From positions 1 to 21,359 of the forward strand of contig JAJPEO010000254.1 of the NCBI GenBank assembly GCA_021166815.1: 21,359 nucleotides of DNA, in the 5' to 3' direction. A model generated the notes under the pieces. The model saw only the letters and a program-made list of their open reading frames with translations, had not been told where the DNA came from and ran no database searches. A program made the position numbers and the translations under genes. Below are positions 8,997 to 16,152 of the stretch, in pieces; within the stretch, counting starts at the first letter, position 1, and each line of letters starts with the position of its first letter. The stretch is from Nocardioides sp. GTDB taxonomy: Bacteria; Actinomycetota; Actinomycetes; Propionibacteriales; Nocardioidaceae.

Positions 8997-9643
8997 CGCT
9001 GCTCCTCCATCAGGTCCAGGCGCACCAGCGCGCCCCGGTCGCCGGCACGGCGCACCTCCACCAGGCCGTGGTCGTGGTCGGCCGCCAGCGTCGCGACGTC
9101 GTCCACCTGGTCCGGGCCGACCTGCAGCAGGAGCACGCCGCCGGGCAGGACGTGGTCGCGCGCGACCGCGAGGCAGGTACGGACCATCGCGAGCCCGTCC
9201 TCCCCGCCGTCGATGGCGTGCACGGGGTCCTCGGGGAAGTCGCCCACCCGGACGCTGGACACCCACGGCGGATCCGCGATGACCAGCGCGAACCGCTCAT
9301 CGGGCGCCAGGGCGCCGTCGACCCGGCCCTGCCTCACCTCGACGCGGTCGGCCATGCCCGCGCGCTCGGCGTTGGCCAGCGCGTGCTCGCACGCGACCGG
9401 GTTGTCGTCCACGACCACCAGCCGACGACGCGAGTGCAGCAGCCCGTGCAGGCCGATGTGCGCCACACCGCAGCACAGCTCCAGGGCGTCGCCCTCGGGC
9501 ACGACCAGCAACAGCTCCCCGACCCAGTCGGACTGGGCGAGGGTCCACTCGCGGGGCACGAGGACGCGGTCGTCGTAGGCGATGTCGAGCTCCCCGAACC
9601 TCATTCCCTGCACGGGACTGGATGCGAGCGACGGGGTTGTCAC
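8993..9643 (-). CDS. Class I SAM-dependent methyltransferase (HemK/MTQ2-like)
   Basis: A 216-residue Rossmann-fold methyltransferase. Motif I is ALELCCGVAHIG (53-64), the acidic residue contacting the SAM ribose is at the end of VVVDD (76-80), and the catalytic loop is DPPW at 124-127 where N5-glutamine methyltransferases of the HemK/MTQ2 group usually have NPPY. The target could be a protein, RNA or small molecule; the sequence does not decide. The GTG at 9643 is preferred because AGGAG lies 6 bases upstream; an ATG at 9604 would give 203 residues. It is the first gene of a five-gene operon and its stop overlaps the next start (ATGA). Confidence 0.87.
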   Translation of the reverse strand: MTTPSLASSPVQGMRFGELDIAYDDRVLVPREWTLAQSDWVGELLLVVPEGDALELCCGVAHIGLHGLLHSRRRLVVVDDNPVACEHALANAERAGMADRVEVRQGRVDGALAPDERFALVIADPPWVSSVRVGDFPEDPVHAIDGGEDGLAMVRTCLAVARDHVLPGGVLLLQVGPDQVDDVATLAADHDHGLVEVRRAGDRGALVRLDLMEEQR

Positions 9644-9649
9644 GGTGGT

Positions 9650-9654
9650 CTCCT
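9650..9654 (-). promoter_or_regulatory. Ribosome-binding site deciding the methyltransferase start
   Basis: Minus-strand AGGAG is 6 bases before the GTG at 9643. The internal ATG at 9604 has no comparable site. This favours the longer, GTG-initiated protein. Confidence 0.65.
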
Positions 9655-9697
9655 GGGGGGTTGCGACGTGGCTGGGACATCTTCGGCTCGACCGTAC

Positions 9698-9739
9698 CGG
9701 CCCTGGAAACACCCCTGCGGAGGGACTGCGACAGGGCCG
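9698..9739. repeat. Inverted repeat in the divergent promoter region
   Basis: An 8-base perfect inverted repeat, CGGCCCTG (9698-9705) and CAGGGCCG (9732-9739), is separated by 26 bases. It lies between the divergent methyltransferase and SGNH hydrolase genes (gap 9644-9811). It could be a regulator site, but arms this GC-rich can arise by chance here. Confidence 0.3.
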
Positions 9740-9811
9740 ATCGACCACCATTCGGGGGACCGGCTGCCCGGTAACGCCACGAACGCGTCGGCGAACGGGG
9801 ACACTTCTCCC

Positions 9812-10519
9812 ATGGTCCACCGGGGGAGCAGCCCGCGCCGGCTGATGGGCGCCCTGGCCGCGGCGCTGCTGTGCGCGACCCTCCTGGGCTACGGGATGGC
9901 CGACCACGCCGACGCCGGGGTGAAGCGCTGCGAGCGCCACCGGGTCGACGCCGCCGACCGCGCCCGCACGGTGACCGGGTCGGGCGAACGGATCGTCGTC
10001 ATCGGCGACTCGTGGTCGGTGGGGCTCGGCCTCGACGACCTCGCGGGCTCCTGGCCCAGCCGGCTCGACGGCGAGGTCCACGTGGCCGGCTTCTCCGGGT
10101 CGGGCTTCAGCGCCTGGGCGAGTGGCTGCGGCCGGGTCTCCTTCGCCGACCGCGCGGCCGACGCTGTCGCCGGCGGTGCCGACGTGGTCGTGGTCGAGGG
10201 CGGGCTCAACGACTTCGACCAGCCCAACGCGGCGACCGACGCCGGCTTCCGGCGCCTCATGGAGGTCCTGGCCGGACAGCGGGTGGTCGTCGTCGGCCCC
10301 GTGCCGGCCCCGGCGCGCGAGGGAGCCGTACGGCGTGTGGACCTGCTGCTGGCCGAGCTCAGCACGGAGTACCGCGTCCCGTACGTCACCACCACCGACC
10401 TCGACCTGGCCTACCTCGGCGACGGCCTGCACCTCACCGAGGGCGGGCACCGCGAGTTCGGCGACGCCGTGGCCGAGCGCCTGGCCACCCTCACCCCGTC
10501 GCGCCCCCGCCCCATGTAA
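9812..10519 (+). CDS. Secreted SGNH/GDSL-family hydrolase
   Basis: A 235-residue protein with a hydrophobic segment at about 11-28 followed by ADHADA, a plausible signal peptide end. The SGNH blocks are clear: block I VVIGDSWSVG with nucleophile Ser67, block III GGLND with Asn133, and block V DGLH with Asp204 and His207 as the other catalytic residues. A block II glycine probably lies in the FSGSGFS stretch (94-100). It should hydrolyse an ester, for example an acyl or acetyl group on a cell-surface glycan or lipid. Cys40 and Cys106 might form a disulfide. The ATG at 9812 has no clear ribosome-binding site; the in-frame ATG at 9845 would still leave the hydrophobic segment. The stop lies within the left arm of a long palindrome. 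Confidence 0.88.
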   Translation: MVHRGSSPRRLMGALAAALLCATLLGYGMADHADAGVKRCERHRVDAADRARTVTGSGERIVVIGDSWSVGLGLDDLAGSWPSRLDGEVHVAGFSGSGFSAWASGCGRVSFADRAADAVAGGADVVVVEGGLNDFDQPNAATDAGFRRLMEVLAGQRVVVVGPVPAPAREGAVRRVDLLLAELSTEYRVPYVTTTDLDLAYLGDGLHLTEGGHREFGDAVAERLATLTPSRPRPM

Positions 10520-10588
10520 CCGGCAGTTAGTGTCACTGGCCGTCGCGAATTCGCGCCGGGAAGTGCCGCTAACTGCCGGTTGCATGGG
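10511..10588. repeat. 78-base imperfect palindrome at the SGNH hydrolase stop
   Basis: Two 39-base arms meet at 10549/10550, with the perfect core CGCGAATTCGCG. Of 39 positions, 33 are Watson-Crick pairs, two are T-G wobbles in plus-strand RNA (10517/10582 and 10531/10568), and four are mismatched (10533, 10538, 10539, 10543). The longest block is AACCGGCAGTTAG against CTAACTGCCGGTT. It covers the last nine bases of the hydrolase gene and ends 30 bases before the aldo/keto reductase start. It is either a terminator-like hairpin or a dispersed palindromic (REP-like) element. Confidence 0.8.
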
Positions 10589-10605
10589 CTTGGGGAGCAG
10601 CGCCC

Positions 10606-10611
10606 TACATT
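10606..10611 (+). promoter_or_regulatory. Probable -10 element of the aldo/keto reductase gene
   Basis: TACATT is followed by 7 bases and the ATG at 10619. This spacing suggests a leaderless mRNA. A G-run fills the spacer, but it is too close to the start to act as a normal Shine-Dalgarno site. Confidence 0.5.
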
Positions 10612-10618
10612 GGGGGGC

Positions 10619-11461
10619 ATGAGCGTCCCGCAGATCGCACTCCACGACGGCACGTCCATCCCGCAGCTGGGGCTGGGCACCTTCCAGGTCCCCGACGCGG
10701 AGGTCACCGACATCGTGGCCGAGGCGCTGGACATCGGCTACCGCCACGTCGACACCGCCCAGATGTACGGCAACGAGGCGGGCGTCGGCCGCGCGCTGGC
10801 GGCCTCCGGCATCGCCCGCGAGGACCTGTACGTCACCACCAAGCTCAACAACGACAACCACCGGCCCGACGACGTACGTCGCAGCCTCGTCGAGTCCCTC
10901 GAGCGGCTCGGGCTCGACCGCGTCGACCTCTTCCTCATCCACTGGCCGCTGCCCACGCGCTACGACGGCGACTTCGTGTCGACGTGGCGCGCGATGACCG
11001 AGGTGGCGGCCGAGGGGCTGACCACGTCGGTGGGCGTGTCCAACTTCCAGCCCGCCCACCTCGACCGCATCGTCGCCGAGACCGGCGTCGCGCCGGTGAT
11101 CAACCAGGTGGAGGTGCACCCGTTCTTCGCCAACGAGGACGTGCGCTCCGCCAACCGCCGGCACCGCGTCGTCACCGAGGCGTGGGCGCCGATCGCGCGC
11201 GGTGCCGTCGGCGACGACGAGCAGATCGGCGAGATCGCGTCACAGCTCGGGCGTACCCCCGCCCAGGTCGCGCTGCGCTGGCACATCCAGCGCGGGGACG
11301 TGGTCTTCCCGAAGACCACCCACTCCGAGCGGCTGCGGTCCAACTTCGACGTCCTGGACTTCGAGCTGTCGCCCGAGCAGATGAGCGTCGTCGACGGGCT
11401 CGACCGCGGCCCGGCCGGCCGGATGGGCCCGGACCCCGACGTCTTCGACTGGGTGCCCTGA
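10619..11461 (+). CDS. Aldo/keto reductase (AKR5-like)
   Basis: A 280-residue TIM-barrel oxidoreductase. The catalytic tetrad of the family is visible as Asp45 (GYRHVDTAQMY), Tyr50, Lys75 (VTTKL) and His108 (LFLIHWP). The C-terminal PKTTHSERLRSNFDVLDFELS segment is the NADPH-binding loop. It would reduce aldehydes or ketones with NADPH; the length and the N-terminal LGLGTFQV motif resemble 2,5-diketo-gluconate reductase types, but substrates of this family are poorly predicted by sequence. The ATG at 10619 is chosen because the family begins just before the first beta-hairpin. An upstream in-frame start (10580) would lie inside the palindrome and add 13 atypical residues. It converges with the M3 peptidase gene, 18 bases away. 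Confidence 0.94.
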   Translation: MSVPQIALHDGTSIPQLGLGTFQVPDAEVTDIVAEALDIGYRHVDTAQMYGNEAGVGRALAASGIAREDLYVTTKLNNDNHRPDDVRRSLVESLERLGLDRVDLFLIHWPLPTRYDGDFVSTWRAMTEVAAEGLTTSVGVSNFQPAHLDRIVAETGVAPVINQVEVHPFFANEDVRSANRRHRVVTEAWAPIARGAVGDDEQIGEIASQLGRTPAQVALRWHIQRGDVVFPKTTHSERLRSNFDVLDFELSPEQMSVVDGLDRGPAGRMGPDPDVFDWVP

Positions 11462-11475
11462 GCCCCCGGGGTCAG
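11458..11475. terminator. Possible small bidirectional hairpin between convergent genes
   Basis: CTGA and TCAG flank CCCC and GGGG with one G-G mismatch, overlapping the aldo/keto reductase stop. It could mark the end of both convergent transcripts, but the stem is short and lacks a U-run. Confidence 0.25.
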
Positions 11476-11479
11476 AGCC

Positions 11480-13402
11480 TCACTCGGACAGCCAGGCCGC
11501 GAACGCGTCGAAGGAGTACGGGCGCCCGAGGAAGTCGGCCACCAGGTCGGCCGCGTCGGCACGCCCGCCCTGCGCGAGCACCTTGTCGCGATAGGCCTGC
11601 GCGACCTCGGGGGCGAACATGTCGTCGCGGTCGAACGCGGAGAACATGTCCTTCGCGATGACCATCGACCACATGTAGGTGTAGTAGCCCGACGAGTAGC
11701 CGTCGAGGTGGCCGAAGTTGCAGTGCATGTGGCCACCGGGCAAGGGCGGGTAGACCGAGTACTTCGACTGCAGCTCGTCGCTGAGCGCGCTGAGGTCGTC
11801 GTGCGGCTCGGCGTGGAAGTAGTAGGAACGGGCGGCGTACGCCATCTGCTGCGCGGCGTGGGCCCCCTTGCCGAAGTCGTCGGCGCGGCGCATCGCCGCG
11901 ACGAGGTCGGCCGGGATCGTCTCGCCGGCCGCGTCGCGCGCGAAGGTGGCGAGCACGTCGGCGTCCCAGGCCCACTCCTCCAGCATCTGGCTCGGCGCCT
12001 CGACGAAGTCCCACTCGGTCGCGACTCCGCTGAACCGCACCCAGTCGACCTGGCCGCCGAGCACGTGGTGCACGAGGTGGCCGAACTCGTGGAAGAGCGT
12101 GACGACCTCGTCGTGTTCCATCAGGCCGCGGTTGAAGTTGCAGACCAGCACGCCCTCGGGGAGCTGGCGCCCGGTGACGCCGCGCACGAGGTCGAACTGC
12201 GCGGCGTGCTTGTACTTGCCCTCGCGCGGGTGGAGGTCGAGGTGGATGCGCCCGATGCGGCGGCCGTCGAGGCTGACGTCGTACGTCGCGACCTCGTCGT
12301 GCCAGGTGCCGGCGTCCGCGGCGGCGACGGGGGTCCACTCCAGGCCGAAGAGGCGCCCGGTGACGTCGAGGAGGCCCTGGCGGACCTGCTCGAACGGGAA
12401 GTAGGTGCGGATCTTCTGGCCGTCGACGCCGTACTGCTCGCGGCGCACGAGCTCGGAGTAGTAGCTGGAGTCGTACGAGGCCAGCTCGGCGTCGGGGTGG
12501 TCCTGGCGCATCCGGTCCTGGAGCTCGGCCTTGTCCGAGACCGCGCGCTCGGCGACCAGGCCGCTGATGCGCTCGATGAACTCCGCGATGGCCTGCCCGC
12601 TGCCGATCATCTTGACCTCGGCGTCGAGGTCGGGCCAGGAGTCGTAGCCCAGCAGCGACGCGGTCTCGCGGCGCACCGCGAGCAGGTCCTGCAGGACCGC
12701 GTCGTTGGCTGGCCAGGCGATCGTGTTCTTGGCCAGGGACAGGTCGGCACGGGCGTCGCGGTCGGCGGCGAAGGTCAGGAAGGGGAACAGGTCGGGGTAG
12801 TCGGTCGTGACGGTCACGAGGCCGTCGTCACCGGCCGGGTGGGCGTCGATCCAGTCCTGCGGCAACCCCTCGAGGCGCTCCGGGGCGACCTTGATCGACC
12901 GGACGTCGTCGCGGATGTTACGGCCGAAGTCCTGCGACAGCAGGACGGCCTTCTCGTTGAGCTCGCGCAGCCGCGCGCGGGTCTCCTTGTCGCGGTCGAC
13001 ACCGGCGCGGCGGAAGTCGCGCAGGGTGCGCTCGAGGACGCGGGTGGCGTCGGCGTCGAGGCCGTCGGGCGAGAGCCCGGCGAGGACGGCGTACAGGTCC
13101 TGGTCGAGGCTGAGGTCGGTGCTGAGCTTCTGCACCTCCTGCATCAGCTCGTCGGCGCGGTCGCGCACCGGCTCCTCGGGGTGGACCTCGGCGAAGAGCG
13201 ACGCGATGGAGGCGGCGTTGTCGATCGCGGTCTGCACGGCGTCCCACCGGCGCAGCGCCGCGAGCGCCTCGGCGGGCGGGTTCGCCTTGAGCTCGTCGAC
13301 CAGGCGGCGGGCCTCGGCGAGCTGGCCGTCACCGCGCTCGGCGACCCAGGTGAGCCAGTCGGCGGATCCGGGCAGGGACAGGGGCTGCAGGTGGGACGTC
13401 AC
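11480..13402 (-). CDS. M3-family zinc metallopeptidase (thimet oligopeptidase-like)
   Basis: A 640-residue, cytosolic-looking protein. The zinc site is HEFGH (438-442) with the third ligand Glu468 in FVEAPSQ, the spacing typical of family M3 (oligopeptidase A, Dcp, thimet oligopeptidase). The helical N-terminal half forms the lid that limits substrates to short peptides. The C-terminal part holds the substrate-binding tyrosines and glycines (GYSSGYYTY). It should recycle peptides left by other proteases. The GTG at 13402 is chosen because the family N-terminus (LQPLSLPG) starts here; a much longer in-frame extension would run through the divergent MFS gene. A TACGCT hexamer lies 8 bases upstream, so the mRNA may be leaderless. 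Confidence 0.94.
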   Translation of the reverse strand: MTSHLQPLSLPGSADWLTWVAERGDGQLAEARRLVDELKANPPAEALAALRRWDAVQTAIDNAASIASLFAEVHPEEPVRDRADELMQEVQKLSTDLSLDQDLYAVLAGLSPDGLDADATRVLERTLRDFRRAGVDRDKETRARLRELNEKAVLLSQDFGRNIRDDVRSIKVAPERLEGLPQDWIDAHPAGDDGLVTVTTDYPDLFPFLTFAADRDARADLSLAKNTIAWPANDAVLQDLLAVRRETASLLGYDSWPDLDAEVKMIGSGQAIAEFIERISGLVAERAVSDKAELQDRMRQDHPDAELASYDSSYYSELVRREQYGVDGQKIRTYFPFEQVRQGLLDVTGRLFGLEWTPVAAADAGTWHDEVATYDVSLDGRRIGRIHLDLHPREGKYKHAAQFDLVRGVTGRQLPEGVLVCNFNRGLMEHDEVVTLFHEFGHLVHHVLGGQVDWVRFSGVATEWDFVEAPSQMLEEWAWDADVLATFARDAAGETIPADLVAAMRRADDFGKGAHAAQQMAYAARSYYFHAEPHDDLSALSDELQSKYSVYPPLPGGHMHCNFGHLDGYSSGYYTYMWSMVIAKDMFSAFDRDDMFAPEVAQAYRDKVLAQGGRADAADLVADFLGRPYSFDAFAAWLSE

Positions 13403-13410
13403 GAGAGGGG

Positions 13411-13416
13411 AGCGTA
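13411..13416 (-). promoter_or_regulatory. Possible -10 element of the M3 peptidase gene
   Basis: Minus-strand TACGCT lies 8 bases before the GTG at 13402. No Shine-Dalgarno sequence is present. It shares a 55-base divergent promoter region with the MFS gene. Confidence 0.35.
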
Positions 13417-13444
13417 CTTCGCCGCCCCACGTTGCGCGCGCCAC

Positions 13445-13450
13445 TAACCT
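13445..13450 (+). promoter_or_regulatory. Probable -10 element of the MFS transporter gene
   Basis: TAACCT lies 7 bases before the GTG at 13458, with no purine-rich ribosome-binding site between. This predicts a leaderless mRNA. Confidence 0.45.
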
Positions 13451-13457
13451 GCCTGAC

Positions 13458-14660
13458 GTGACCCCGCCAGCCGACACCGAGTTCCGGCTGCGCGACATCT
13501 GGTGGGTGGCGTACGGCCCCTCGGTCGTCAGCTCCGTCGGGCACGGCGCCGTGATGCCGGTGCTCGCGCTGCGCGCCCGCGACCTGGGCGCGGACGTGGC
13601 GACCGCGGCGGCGGTCGTGGCGGTGCTGAGCCTCGGCATGCTCGCGGCGAGCCTGCCGGCCGGGGCACTGGTGGCGCGGATCGGCGAGCGCACCGCCCTG
13701 CTCGCCGTCGGCGCGGTGGACGCGGTGGCCATGTCGTTCGCGGCCCTCACCGACTCGGTGCTGGGCCTGAGCGCGGCGGTGTTCCTGAGCGGGATGTCGT
13801 GGACGGTCTTCCTCATCGCCCGGCAGGGCTTCCTCATCGACGCGGTGCCCGAGCACTACCGCGCCCGGGCGATGTCGATGCTCGGCGGGACCTACCGCAT
13901 CGGCGTGCTCGTCGGGCCGTTGCTGGGCGCCGGGCTGCTCACGGTGTTCGGCCTGCCGAGCGTCTTCTGGCTGGCCGGGGCGATGTCGGTGGTCTCGGCG
14001 GTGATGGCGCGGATGATGCCCGACTTCGGCAAGGAGTCGCGCGACGAGGCCCGCGCCACCGGGCACCTGTCGGTGTGGGCGGTGATCCGCGAGCACCGCC
14101 GCACCCTCGCGACCCTCGGCGTCGCGGTCGTCATCCTGGGCGCCAGCCGGTCGCTGCGGGCCAGCCTGCTGCCGCTGTGGGCGGAGAACATCGGCATCTC
14201 GGCCTCGACGACGTCGCTGATCTTCGCCGTCGCGGCAGCCGTCGACGTCGCCTTCATGTGGCCGGGAGGGTGGCTGATGGACACCCGCGGCCGAGCCGTC
14301 GTCGCGGTGCCGGTCGTGCTGTCCATGGCGGTGGCCTGCCTGCTCCTGCCCCTGGCCACCACGGCGGTCGGCGTCACCTTGGTCATGCTGCTCATCGCCG
14401 TGGGCAACGGCCTCGGTTCCGGCATCGTGATGACCACCGGCGCCGACGTCGCACCCGCCGTCGGGCGCGCCCAGTTCCTCGGCGCGTGGCGCCTGTGCGG
14501 CGACATCGGCAACAGCGGCGGCCCGCTGATGGTCAGCGCCGTCGCGGCGGTAGCGCCGCTCGCGACGGCCAGCCTGGTCGTGGGCGGGCTGGCCCTGCTC
14601 GGCACGGGGTGGGTCGGCTACTGGACCCGGCGGCTCGGCCTCAGCCGACGGTCACCCTGA
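13458..14660 (+). CDS. Major facilitator superfamily transporter
   Basis: A 400-residue integral membrane protein with about 12 hydrophobic segments and a central cytoplasmic loop at about residues 190-215 (FGKESRDEARATG). The loop after the second segment (VARIGERTALL) matches the MFS motif A region loosely, and GGTYRIGVLVGPLLGAGLL resembles the antiporter-like motif C of drug efflux carriers. It probably exports or imports a small molecule by proton coupling; the substrate is unknown. The start is a GTG placed by a -10 hexamer 7 bases upstream and by the first membrane segment. Its last 20 bases overlap, tail to tail, the gene on the other strand. Confidence 0.9.
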   Translation: MTPPADTEFRLRDIWWVAYGPSVVSSVGHGAVMPVLALRARDLGADVATAAAVVAVLSLGMLAASLPAGALVARIGERTALLAVGAVDAVAMSFAALTDSVLGLSAAVFLSGMSWTVFLIARQGFLIDAVPEHYRARAMSMLGGTYRIGVLVGPLLGAGLLTVFGLPSVFWLAGAMSVVSAVMARMMPDFGKESRDEARATGHLSVWAVIREHRRTLATLGVAVVILGASRSLRASLLPLWAENIGISASTTSLIFAVAAAVDVAFMWPGGWLMDTRGRAVVAVPVVLSMAVACLLLPLATTAVGVTLVMLLIAVGNGLGSGIVMTTGADVAPAVGRAQFLGAWRLCGDIGNSGGPLMVSAVAAVAPLATASLVVGGLALLGTGWVGYWTRRLGLSRRSP

Positions 14661-15174
14661 CCGGGTTGGACGCCACCTTGCTGTCGGTGTCGATCACGCG
14701 GAAGCGGTTGACGCCGAGTCGGCCGGTCATGACGTACGTCGAGAACGTCTGCCCGCTGACCGACATGGTCACGGGGAAGTCGGCCCAACCGCCACCCTCG
14801 AAGCGCTGCACCTGCAGGACCGAGCCCTCCCCGGTCGGATAGGTGCCGGTGAGGTCGATCTGCTGCATCGGGGCCACGGACGACTGGCCGACGGTCAGGT
14901 TGATGCCCTTCTGCGGCGCCTCCGACTCCGACGGCTCGTTGGACGGCTCCTGCTCCTGGGGCTGCTGCTGGGCGGTCTCGCTCTCGGTCTCGGTCGGCTC
15001 GGGGATGTACATCGCCGCCTCGCCGCTGCTGCCCGAACCGCCGCCGCCCTCGCCGATGCCGGCGACCTTGACACCGAACGCCGCGAACAGGCCACCGAGC
15101 ACGCCGAAGACCACGGCCACGGTCGCGAGGGCGACGAGGCCGGCGAGCACGGGGCGCTTCTCGGTGTCGATCAC
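14641..15174 (-). CDS. Membrane-anchored surface protein with C-terminal Ig-like domain
   Basis: A 177-residue protein with a short cytoplasmic N-terminus, one membrane helix at about 9-34, a Gly/Ser stretch, then a Glu/Pro/Gln-rich spacer (about 57-90). A compact beta-rich domain follows (91-177), with strands such as QQIDLTGTYP and NRFRVIDTDSKVASNPVRVTV that suggest an Ig-like or fibronectin-like fold. It would sit outside the membrane on a flexible stalk. No enzyme motif is seen. The GTG at 15174 fits the start of the helix. GACAAT lies 6 bases upstream, so the transcript may be leaderless. The gene end overlaps the MFS gene by 20 bases. Confidence 0.8.
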   Translation of the reverse strand: MIDTEKRPVLAGLVALATVAVVFGVLGGLFAAFGVKVAGIGEGGGGSGSSGEAAMYIPEPTETESETAQQQPQEQEPSNEPSESEAPQKGINLTVGQSSVAPMQQIDLTGTYPTGEGSVLQVQRFEGGGWADFPVTMSVSGQTFSTYVMTGRLGVNRFRVIDTDSKVASNPVRVTVG

Positions 15175-15180
15175 GCAGCC

Positions 15181-15186
15181 ATTGTC
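15181..15186 (-). promoter_or_regulatory. Possible -10 element of the surface protein gene
   Basis: Minus-strand GACAAT, preceded by TGT (an extended -10 pattern), lies 6 bases before the GTG at 15174. It suggests a transcript separate from the oxidoreductase gene 30 bases upstream. Confidence 0.35.
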
Positions 15187-15216
15187 ACAAACGAACGCGC
15201 CCGGCCCAATCCTCGT

Positions 15217-15687
15217 TCACCGGCGCTCGCAGATCACGACCGGGATGACCCGGTCGGTCCACGACTGGTAGGAGTCGAAGTCGGCGTAGACGTCGACCAG
15301 CCGGGGCCACAGCCGCTCGCGCTCCTCCGGCGTCGCAGTGCGGGTGTGGACGTCGATGACCTCGCGCCCGATCTGCAGCCGGGTGTCGGGGTGGGCCTGG
15401 AGGTTGCGGTACCACTGCGGGGTGCGGTCCATCCCGCCCGAGCTCGCGACGACGACCACGTCGTCACCGTCACGCAGGTGCAGCAGCGGCGTGGTGTACG
15501 TCGTGCCACTGGATCGACCGACGTGGTCCAGCAGCAGCACGGGCACGGGCTTGCTCCACCCGGCGCCGACGCGCCACTTGCCGCCGATGCGGCCACCGGT
15601 GGCGCGGTAGAGCGCGACGTGTGCCCGCCCGCCGTGCTTGAGCACCCCGCGGACCCAGGGAGCGTAGAGGTTGGGCGGCTTCTCCAT
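15217..15687 (-). CDS. Ddn-family F420-dependent nitroreductase-like oxidoreductase
   Basis: A 156-residue protein of the deazaflavin-dependent nitroreductase (Ddn) family, a split beta-barrel flavin/deazaflavin reductase fold. Visible family features are LLLDHVGRSSGTTYTTPL (51-68), the strand VVVVASSGGMDRTPQWYRNL (77-96) and the C-terminal YQSWTDRVIPVVICER (139-154). Ddn enzymes use F420H2 to reduce quinones or unsaturated ketones; the native substrate here is unknown. The ATG has an AGAGGA ribosome-binding site. It follows the SnoaL-like gene by 12 bases, so both are read from the promoter at 16135-16140 and share its KstR-like operator. With the LLM enzyme opposite, the cluster has two probable F420 enzymes. 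Confidence 0.92.
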   Translation of the reverse strand: MEKPPNLYAPWVRGVLKHGGRAHVALYRATGGRIGGKWRVGAGWSKPVPVLLLDHVGRSSGTTYTTPLLHLRDGDDVVVVASSGGMDRTPQWYRNLQAHPDTRLQIGREVIDVHTRTATPEERERLWPRLVDVYADFDSYQSWTDRVIPVVICERR

Positions 15688-15699
15688 CGCGAGGTCCTC

Positions 15700-16128
15700 T
15701 CAGCGGGTCCAGACGAGCTCGTCGACCATGTGGCGCGAGCGCCAGCCGTCGGCGGTGCGGACGAGCTCGTGGTGGTAGTAGCCGCCGACCTCGATGACGG
15801 TCTCGGTGCCGTCGGGGTTGGTGGCGACCATCGGGTTGGTGAGGTACGCGGTGGCGCGGGCCGTGTCGCCGTCGAGGGTGATGTCGACCTGGCCGATGAG
15901 GTGCTGCCAGCGGGCGAACGCCGACTTCATCTCGCGGACCCAGGCGAGGGTGACCGCGGGCGTGTCGACCGGCCCACCGGCGGAGGAGTAGTCGAGCGTG
16001 GCGTCGTCGGTGAAGACCTGCGAGGGGTCGTACTGCCCGCTGTCGAGGGCGTCGCTGTCGACCAGGCGGGTGTACCGCGTGATGACCGCGCGGATCTCCT
16101 CGCGGTCGGCGAGTTCGGGAAGCTCCAT
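15700..16128 (-). CDS. SnoaL-like / NTF2-fold protein
   Basis: A 142-residue protein with the NTF2-like pattern: an N-terminal helix (REEIRAVITRYTRLVDS), a loop with DPSQVFTDDATLDYS, then curved strands ending in GGYYHHELVRTADGWRSRHMVDELVWTR. Such SnoaL-like proteins are small dehydratases, isomerases or ketosteroid-isomerase-like enzymes, or non-catalytic binding proteins. The fold holds a hydrophobic pocket, which would suit a steroid or polyketide substrate; that is inference. The start is set by a -10 hexamer 6 bases before the ATG. It is the first gene of the minus-strand pair, divergent from the LLM oxidoreductase, with a KstR-like operator between them. Confidence 0.88.
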   Translation of the reverse strand: MELPELADREEIRAVITRYTRLVDSDALDSGQYDPSQVFTDDATLDYSSAGGPVDTPAVTLAWVREMKSAFARWQHLIGQVDITLDGDTARATAYLTNPMVATNPDGTETVIEVGGYYHHELVRTADGWRSRHMVDELVWTR

Positions 16129-16134
16129 GGACCC

Positions 16135-16140
16135 ACACTA
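16135..16140 (-). promoter_or_regulatory. Probable -10 element of the SnoaL/Ddn operon
   Basis: Minus-strand TAGTGT lies 6 bases before the ATG at 16128. Its first TA is the end of the operator palindrome. A loose -35 (TGGACG) lies 18 bases upstream. A leaderless mRNA is predicted. Confidence 0.55.
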
Positions 16141-16152
16141 GAACTCGTTCTA
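16139..16152. promoter_or_regulatory. KstR-like operator in the divergent promoter
   Basis: TAGAACTCGTTCTA has perfect 6-base arms and fits the KstR consensus TnnAACnnGTTnnA. The wider sequence 16135-16156 is also symmetric except for one position pair (16138/16153). It touches both divergent -10 elements, so one bound TetR-family dimer could silence both operons. KstR controls cholesterol catabolism in mycobacteria and rhodococci. No kstR gene is in the window, so the regulator is inferred. Confidence 0.75.

Noticed and set aside
10580..10618. An upstream in-frame start for the aldo/keto reductase
   Set aside because: It would lie inside the 78-base palindrome and upstream of the likely -10 element, adding 13 residues not seen at this family's N-terminus.
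9644..11164. A long minus-strand frame running into the methyltransferase gene
   Set aside because: It is antisense to the SGNH hydrolase and the aldo/keto reductase. Only the part from 9643 downward is a real gene, set by its ribosome-binding site.
11708..13447. A 579-codon plus-strand frame opposite the M3 peptidase
   Set aside because: The M3 peptidase has HEFGH and its third zinc ligand in the other frame; this one is low-complexity and lacks a domain.
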